A stretch of DNA of 64,000 nt, taken from positions 193,540-257,539 of the forward strand of contig MU004232.1 of the NCBI GenBank assembly GCA_010405405.1, written 5' to 3'. Positions 58,183-64,000 of this stretch are shown piece after piece. Made by a program: the position numbers and the translations under genes. Position 1 is the first letter of the stretch. Each line of letters opens with the position of its first letter. The notes beneath the pieces were generated by a model that was given only the letters and a program-made list of their open reading frames with translations, was not told the origin of the DNA and did no database searches. This DNA comes from Microthyrium microscopicum. Lineage: Eukaryota > Ascomycota > Dothideomycetes > Microthyriales > Microthyriaceae.

Positions 58183-58712
58183 AAGGCATGATGCGTTTCT
58201 CATCTGGTTTTACGCATTTCTTTTGTATACTATGAATCAAGCATTGCGGGACCAGGATTAGCATAAAGACTATGAGATGTGATCTGTCAGGAGAAAGCCT
58301 TGTGTATGTATGAGCAGCAAGTTCATGAGGCGTACTTGGCGCCCGAGGTAGTTGATGATGTTTTCATCTCATGGCTATCTTCCATTCGAATTTCACACCC
58401 TTTTAGAAATACACTGATGAATAAACACGTTAGATAACAAACTTAGATCACTCAAATCTTGATGCCTTGAACGTTTAAACATTAAAAATATACCGAGTCC
58501 AGTCTCAAAGTGATATCACGTGCGGGTTGCTCCTGCTAGACTTCGCCAAGACTTGTAGTTGTACTCCGTAGGCAAGGAAGCTTTGGCGGCAGGCACAAGG
58601 CACATCCAGAACGCGACGACATCTTTACCTGCCATATCACCAACCACCAAATTCCTCTCTTCTCCCCTCTATTCCGCCGTTCACCCTCCCAATTCATCGT
58701 ACATCCATCACC
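58183..58712. other. Rpn8 promoter region
   Basis: 530 bp between PEX16 and rpn8, both +. It contains the palindrome CACGTG at 58517-58522, about 190 bp before the ATG, and a C/T-rich leader at 58630-58710. An exact Rpn4 proteasome element (GGTGGCAAA) was not found. Confidence 0.5.
58517..58522. promoter_or_regulatory. E-box CACGTG upstream of rpn8
   Basis: A perfect CACGTG within TGATATCACGTGCGG, about 190 bp upstream of the rpn8 start. It is a candidate bHLH/Cbf1-like site. A six-base motif can arise by chance. Confidence 0.3.
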
Positions 58713-59957
58713 ATGCCCGCAACTACATCAGAAACCCTCGATCTCGTCAGCCGGACCGTTTCCATCGCCCCACTCGTCCTCTTGTCAGTCGCTGACCACT
58801 ACGAACGCTCTGCAAAGGGAACCAAGAAGCGGGTTGTCGGTGTGCTACTGGGACAAAATGATTCCAAGGGCGTGAGAGTATCTAACAGCTTTGGAGGTTA
58901 GTTTGTACCTGGTCAAGAGCTTTTATAAGCTTGTACAAGCTTCAATGCTTGATTGTGTGAGAGGCTACGAAGTTGAAGCTAACACGCATCTCCAGTTCCT
59001 TTCGAAGAGGAGGAAAAGGACCCATCCGTCTGGTTCCTTGACCACAACTATGTTGAGTCAATGAATGACATGTTCAAGAAAGTCAATGCTAGAGAACGGC
59101 TCATCGGCTGGTATCATTCGGGCCCAAAGTTGAGAGCTTCCGATCTCCAAGTCAACGAATTATTCAAACGATACACACCCAATCCGCTGCTCGTAATTAT
59201 TGATGTACAGCCCAAAGAAGTCGGTGTGCCAACAGATGCCTACTTTGCCGTAGAAGAAATCAAAGATGTAAGTTTGACACCGTCATCATATACCAGCTTC
59301 TAATGTATACTCTAGGATGGCACAACAACCTCCAAAACCTTCCTTCATACCCCGTCCATAATAGAAGCAGAAGAAGCAGAAGAGATCGGAGTCGAACATC
59401 TTCTACGCGACATCCGCGACGTTGCCGTCGGCACCCTTTCCACCCGCATAACCTCTCAACTCCAATCCCTTCAAGGTCTCCACCTTCGACTCCGCGACAT
59501 TGGCACCTACCTCCAAAAGGTGCTCAACAAAGAACTTCCCGTCAACCACGCTATCCTCGGCAACCTTCAAGACGTCTTCAACCTCCTCCCCAACCTCGGC
59601 ACCGCACCACTCAAAGCCGGCGCTGCACCACCAGACGCCGACACACATGGCGAGCTTGCGCGCGCAATGAGCATCAAAACAAATGACCAGCTCATGGCCA
59701 TCTACCTGTCTAGCTTAATTCGAGCCATCACCGCTTTCCACGATCTCATTGAGAACAAGATTCAGAACCGGCAACAACAGGAAGACAAGGATACAGGGTC
59801 TGGCGCGGAGAAGGATGGAAAGGACAAGGAGAAAGACAAGGTCAACGGCGAGAAGGAGGATGGTGAGAAAAAGGCCAATGGCGTCAATGGCCAGGCCAAG
59901 AGTGATGAGAAGGATAAGAATGGCTCAGCCAAGGGGGGTAAAGGAAAAGGTAGTTAG
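58713..59957 (+). CDS. rpn8: 26S proteasome regulatory subunit Rpn8 (MPN domain)
   Basis: Exons 58713-58896, 58996-59267 and 59316-59957 keep phase and give 365 aa. The MPN domain (about 13-150) shows [26 protein letters not shown], the [23 protein letters not shown] block, [21 protein letters not shown] and [10 protein letters not shown]. The JAMM metal-binding His-x-His pattern is not complete (GWYHSGPKL), as expected for the non-catalytic partner of Rpn11. The C-terminal helical part (about 210-300) has [18 protein letters not shown] and the [20 protein letters not shown] segment, followed by a Lys/Glu/Gly-rich tail longer than in yeast. It belongs to the 19S lid. Its stop lies 162 bp from that of the convergent Sws1 gene. 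Confidence 0.96.
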
Positions 59958-60119
59958 AGATGCGTATGATATAATGTGCATAATTAGAGTCAATTCAAGC
60001 ATTGCTTCGGCGCTGCTTGTTTAATGCTGAAGGCTCTACTACTGTGCCATCGCCGCTGTAGTCGCCATGTACTCCCTACATTTCCTGACCTCTGGAACGC
60101 CTCGCATATCTCAAATATC

Positions 60120-60767
60120 TCATCCTCCCCAACCAGCAGCCCACCCAGCCATCTCCTCCACGCCCACAATCTTTTCTTCTACGCCTTGTCCCATCCGCTC
60201 TGCCAAGACGACCGCCAGGAGATGTTTGCAAATCGGAACTCTCTGACCTCTTGACAGACCACCAAACTTCACACTATCCCCATCTCCGATGTTCTCTCCT
60301 TCGTCAACCTCTCCGTCATCCGTGCCTCCTTCGTCGGTCCCGAATCCACCAGCTGGAAAAGCAGAGAACGCAAAAGCCGGACAGGTACAATTCCACGCGA
60401 CCGGCTCAACGCGATAATGCGCGCCGAATGCGTCCGTGAAGCGGCCAGATGGTTGGGTTGAGCGGACGAGGTATGCCGTCACTGCTGAAGTAGTCCCTGG
60501 GGCCGCGGCATCTGGGTCAATAGGCTCGTTGACCGCAGTGAGCTCTTCAGTGGTAGTGACCTGTTCAGTGGGCACGTTGGAGAGAACAAGGCGGGTGATG
60601 AGTTTCCGATCAATGATATCCAGAGCGGGCAGGAATTCGTTGGGAAAGAGGACGTGGAAGGTGAGCAGATGTGTCTTGGTCGTTGACAGGAGAGCTGATG
60701 GAGTCGGTGAGGAGGGGAGAGTAGTTAGGAGGGTAGTTAGCAGGGCGCGGGGCGTTGGCAGGGTCAT
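60120..60767 (-). CDS. sws1: SWIM zinc-finger protein, Sws1/ZSWIM7-like (Shu complex)
   Basis: An intronless 215-aa protein from ATG 60765-60767. The C-terminal half contains a SWIM finger: WNCTCPAFAFSAFPAGG (C-x-C), an acidic insert of about 35 residues, then PICKHLLAVVLAE (C-x-H). The CPAFAFS and CKHLLA motifs are those of human ZSWIM7 and fission yeast Sws1, which pair with Rad51 paralogues in the Shu complex to promote Rad51 filament use in homologous recombination. The N-terminal part (about 1-110) is less conserved, with LLTFHVLFPNEFLPALDIIDRKLITRLVL. The acidic insert between the two metal-ligand pairs is longer than in ZSWIM7. Function is inferred from the motif. Confidence 0.82.
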   Translation of the reverse strand: MTLPTPRALLTTLLTTLPSSPTPSALLSTTKTHLLTFHVLFPNEFLPALDIIDRKLITRLVLSNVPTEQVTTTEELTAVNEPIDPDAAAPGTTSAVTAYLVRSTQPSGRFTDAFGAHYRVEPVAWNCTCPAFAFSAFPAGGFGTDEGGTDDGEVDEGENIGDGDSVKFGGLSRGQRVPICKHLLAVVLAERMGQGVEEKIVGVEEMAGWAAGWGG

Positions 60768-62264
60768 TGATCGGTTTATTGGGTGCTTCGTGATGCCGAT
60801 TGTCTGGGTGGATGATGATGTTGCTAGATATGCGGATTCTCCATGCTTTCTCAGCGCAATTTTGGCTTTTCCGCTTCACAATATAGCCTGCGTGTCATCA
60901 CTCTGATTTCGATCTCTTATTGATTCTTCAGTGGGCAAAATTATGCTTCGTTCATTTCAGTGTTGACTGTTGATGAGATGATGAGTCTCATGGGATGAAG
61001 TTGGATGGAGTGGAGACATTGACTTCAACTTTGGTTCGCGCTTCATCTTGTTCAGAGCAAAATGCAAAATATCATGGTCAAAGTCATATAAAATATTAAT
61101 GTGGTTCATGTTTCTATTATAATATTCCGTGCCTCCAGAACTCACAATGAGCTTTAAAAATCTTGAAAAGTGTAGAAATTCACTTTATTTGAACAGTGTA
61201 AAGGCTTCATTGACAGCTTCCATGATACAGCCTCAATCTCACTATCAAAAACCATAATTGGAAAAACAATCTCTTAATTATGCTGCGACCTAATAGCAAG
61301 AAGTTGGAAACGTCGTCACATGCGACTAGAGCAGGAAATTTCTAGTTCTTAAAGTTGATTGATGTCCCAGGCGATCTCATGCTGGTAGCATCGGTCCATT
61401 ATTTTAGCTGTTTGACAGTACAATCACTGACACATAATTGCTCATATTTCACCCGAGAAGGTCCGATTGGAACACATTCATTGAACACTGGATCCAAATA
61501 CCCAAAAACCCAATGGTGGGCTGAAGCAAAGATGTGTATTTGGTAGACAATCTCACAGAGCTTGCAATGGATCGTGTTTACCTCTGCCAGACTATCGAGT
61601 CAACTCTTCGCTCCACCGTCACCGCTACTTTGAGTCATATGCGGAGAAGACCGCCTAGAATAACTCTCTGCTTCAGTATCAATGGACACTATCTGACTGG
61701 CATCCATCGATCAATGCGATACAAACCAGAGACTGCCAGTCTCTACGGCTAAACAAGGAAGAAAAGGGTACAATGAACTATAGCAAACTATCGATTGACA
61801 CCTGATTACTGCTAGATTGAAAAACGTCATCATTGGACGCGACTTCTACCAAAAAAAATATGCGTTCTCAAGTTTACTGATACTCTAATAATTGGCTGGG
61901 ACGAAAGAGTGGAGACAATCGGAGAATTCCCATGGGACCCGGTACCAGTTACTGCATATGCCAAGGCGCAAACCCTTTGTTTTTGGGTTCATTGGGTGAT
62001 CAGCCGAAAGCATGATACAAGTTGCTTAAAGAGTTTTGAGCTGATATGATCCTGCGAAAGCAGTTTATCGGAGCAGGCTCCTTAGTCTGCCATTGACTTG
62101 TGGTCAGTAGTTCATGCTGGATAAGAATTATTGCTGGGCCACCATTATATCGCTAGAAAACCAAGCTAATGAATAGGGAGGTATTACAAGGTTGCAACCC
62201 TCGAACAGGAGCTGGTCATTACACTCATGAGAGCTTGCAATTCGAATCATGGAAAGCGAGATGG

Positions 62265-62300
62265 GCAAGAAAACCAATGAAACACTAAGTGTTTTCTTGC
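62265..62300. repeat. Perfect 10-bp inverted repeat with palindromic loop
   Basis: GCAAGAAAAC (62265-62274) pairs with GTTTTCTTGC (62291-62300). The loop contains ACACTAAGTGT, itself an inverted repeat. GATGGGCAAG also occurs as a direct repeat on both sides. It is non-coding and of unknown origin. Confidence 0.55.
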
Positions 62301-63340
62301 GATGGGCAAGTGAACTTCAGTTGCCATTTTCAAAATTAGTATAATTTGGGACCCATTTAACAGTCAGTACCATTTCAAGAAAAACAGTGTAAACAATGAT
62401 GAAATGTGTGATACATTTCCCAGTACTTAATCGAGGACAAGATGTTACCAATCCTCATGAAGGACTTCAGGAATCACAGTCAATAGGGTATGATGTTCTA
62501 CGTGGCAGTAAGTATACATACTGCCGCTATAGGTTGATAAGTTCTCTTCTAATCCTATCTGGCAGGATTTTCGACACTACCTGTTAGGAAGTCGACGCTG
62601 TTCAACTAGAGCCGTTGATATTTGATATCGCAATTATGATGGTTACTCATTTTTCTTCAGAGTATCTGTAGAAAACAAAATGAATACCTCGATGGCTTCG
62701 GTAAGAATTACTGACTGGCAATTTAGCCAGTGATAACAAAATACTCTTGTCTTTAACTTCGACTTGTCCCTGCATAATGACATTGCAGCACCTTTCCAGT
62801 ATACTCAACACCTTATACTTGACTTGTCCGCTCATTGCCAATGCTTTAGAAGCTCAGATCCATTACAGCCTAGATCTGATAATGTGCTTCGATAAGGCCA
62901 ATAGTATCTTTCCACATATCCAGTCTGATAAAATCATACCTGCCCAAACCGTCAAACACCAAAATGTATAAATAGACAATAGATTGAAATCCGACAGATT
63001 AAACAAACAAAGCGTGATACCCCGCGACCGTGTGCCCATTGAGTCCAAGTCCAACATCCCCAGCAGTAGATCAATATACACTCCGCGATCGACTTTAGCC
63101 CGCGTGATCCGCACCTTGTTTCCCGCCTGGTGCACCGCTGACAACCCTTCCAACGTCAGATTCGATATATGTGACTGAGTTATAGACAACTCCAATGACC
63201 TCGGGTGTGGCCTTGAAACTGGAGCAATGGGGTCATTGCGTCGGTTTCCCACTGCGTGCGTTTTGATAGTCTGGTAGCATTGCGGAGAGACTGTCAAACA
63301 CCACCACCCCACATTTTGTCTTTTCATGCATTGCGCGGTT

Positions 63341-63395
63341 GAGAAACATTGTGTGATGCACGCAATACTTACATGTCAAACACGATGCGTTTCTC
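63341..63395. repeat. Imperfect inverted repeat
   Basis: GAGAAACATTGTGT (63341-63354) is matched in inverse orientation by ACACGATGCGTTTCTC (63380-63395), sharing GAGAAAC and GTGT ends with a mismatched middle. It may be a foldback remnant or chance. Confidence 0.35.
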
Positions 63396-64000
63396 AGGGT
63401 TTATAACAACCCGATATTTCTGGAAAGTCGTTCAACCCATTGAGATAGCTCCAATCGGAAATGCGTGACAAATTGTCGCGATATCCATGCTATCTGCGCG
63501 ATCTCGCTGATTGCACTGACATTGACAACACGCTGCTAGATCCTGTCGCAGCACTCATTGATAACAAACGCTCTAGAATCTGGTCAGGGTGCAGGTTAAC
63601 AGGTCATCTGAGCAGATATCACCACTTGTGCGGGGGAAGACGTGAGAGTTAGATGTAAGTGATGCGCCACAAAAACCCGCAAGGCTGGGTAAGGTTATCT
63701 CTGCGCAGCCGCTTTTAGCTCAACGCCAATCCCGAAGGGTGGTGGGGAATAATCAGGGTGTGGCATGCGCTACAGCAAGGCTGTTTGACCACGGGCCGTC
63801 GGCGCGGTACGAGGACTGGATTATCCAGTAGTTGTTATATTATTGATATGTCTTTGAAAAGTAGAAGGTGCAACTTGCGCACTGTATGATGGGGGTTGAC
63901 TTGCTAAAAATACGTTTGTGTTGGGCTTCAGCCTCACGTACCTCGGTGAGTATCTTGATAGATGGGTGAAACCATCAGGCTGGCAGGTCAAGGGGCTGCT

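Larger units (their letters stand above)
60768..64000. other. AT-rich region without recognised genes
   Basis: 3.2 kb with only short frames, AT-rich up to about 63.4 kb and richer in GC afterwards. The longest frame (62863-63327, minus, 154 codons) has a plausible middle (NKVRITRAKVDRGVYIDLLL) but no domain and no typical splice pattern. Two inverted repeats are noted at 62265-62300 and 63341-63395. No tRNA, LTR or transposase-like frame was recognised. A gene could continue beyond the right edge. Confidence 0.5.

Noticed and set aside
58560-58600. Proteasome-associated control element upstream of rpn8
   Set aside because: Only TTTGGCGGC was found, and this does not match GGTGGCAAA or its complement.
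62863-63327. 154-codon minus-strand frame in the right-end region
   Set aside because: Part of it looks protein-like, but there is no recognised domain or gene structure; recorded only as part of the gene-free region.

Overview
The window is nuclear DNA of a filamentous ascomycete (Pezizomycotina). Genes are compact and mostly 0.3-1.5 kb apart. Introns are short (about 45-60 bp, GT-AG, with CTAAC/TACTAA-like branch sites). Several families are typical of the group: a Zn2Cys6 regulator, a serine-rich cupredoxin, a DHA1 drug transporter and a cytochrome b2-like flavoprotein. I cannot fix the class from sequence alone. There is no CRISPR array, rRNA gene, intact tRNA gene or intact mobile element that I can recognise.

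Layout. 0.1-6 kb: a Gln-rich, Myb/SANT-like hypothetical gene (-) and an Asi-type inner nuclear membrane RING ubiquitin ligase (+). 6-11 kb: an 11-exon MFS transporter (+), a GNAT acetyltransferase (+) and an Mso1-like Sec1-binding protein (-). 11-19.5 kb: Yme2 (-), a cytochrome b5/FMN 2-hydroxyacid dehydrogenase (-), an F-box protein (+) and cytochrome c oxidase subunit Cox5/IV (-). 19.9-25.1 kb: a Zn2Cys6 factor (-) divergent from a peroxiredoxin-like gene (+), then an MDR oxidoreductase (+) with an apparent frameshift. 26-32 kb: GAPDH with a leader intron and a class II histone deacetylase of Hda1/Clr3 type with an Arb2 domain. 32.6-40 kb: a small CUE-like protein (-), an AT-rich gene-poor gap, a serine-rich cupredoxin membrane protein (+) and a Pho80-like cyclin (+). 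42-50.3 kb: a large proline-rich conserved fungal protein (+), a hypothetical protein (+) and a Sly41-like transporter (+). 50.7-53 kb: a secreted Cys-containing protein (-) and a doubtful gene remnant (+). 53-60.8 kb: a repeat-bearing nuclear-type hypothetical protein (+), PEX16 (+), the proteasome subunit Rpn8 (+) and the Shu-complex SWIM protein Sws1 (-). 60.8-64 kb: AT-rich, no recognisable gene.

Most genes are unrelated housekeeping functions (glycolysis, respiration, mitochondrial genome maintenance, peroxisome biogenesis, proteasome, chromatin, exocytosis). The only stretch resembling a functional neighbourhood is TF-peroxiredoxin-MDR reductase at 20-25 kb, and it lacks a biosynthetic backbone gene. 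I found no convincing new multi-gene system. The most unusual signals concern gene expression: two genes in which a TAG stop coincides with a candidate 3' splice site and coding sequence resumes behind it (388-437 and 55617-55661), a 28-nt GC-AG intron candidate (42451-42478), the frameshifted MDR gene, and a 21-bp coding minisatellite.

Gene models were assembled by hand from ORFs, splice sites and phase. Unless an entry says otherwise, every junction keeps the reading frame.
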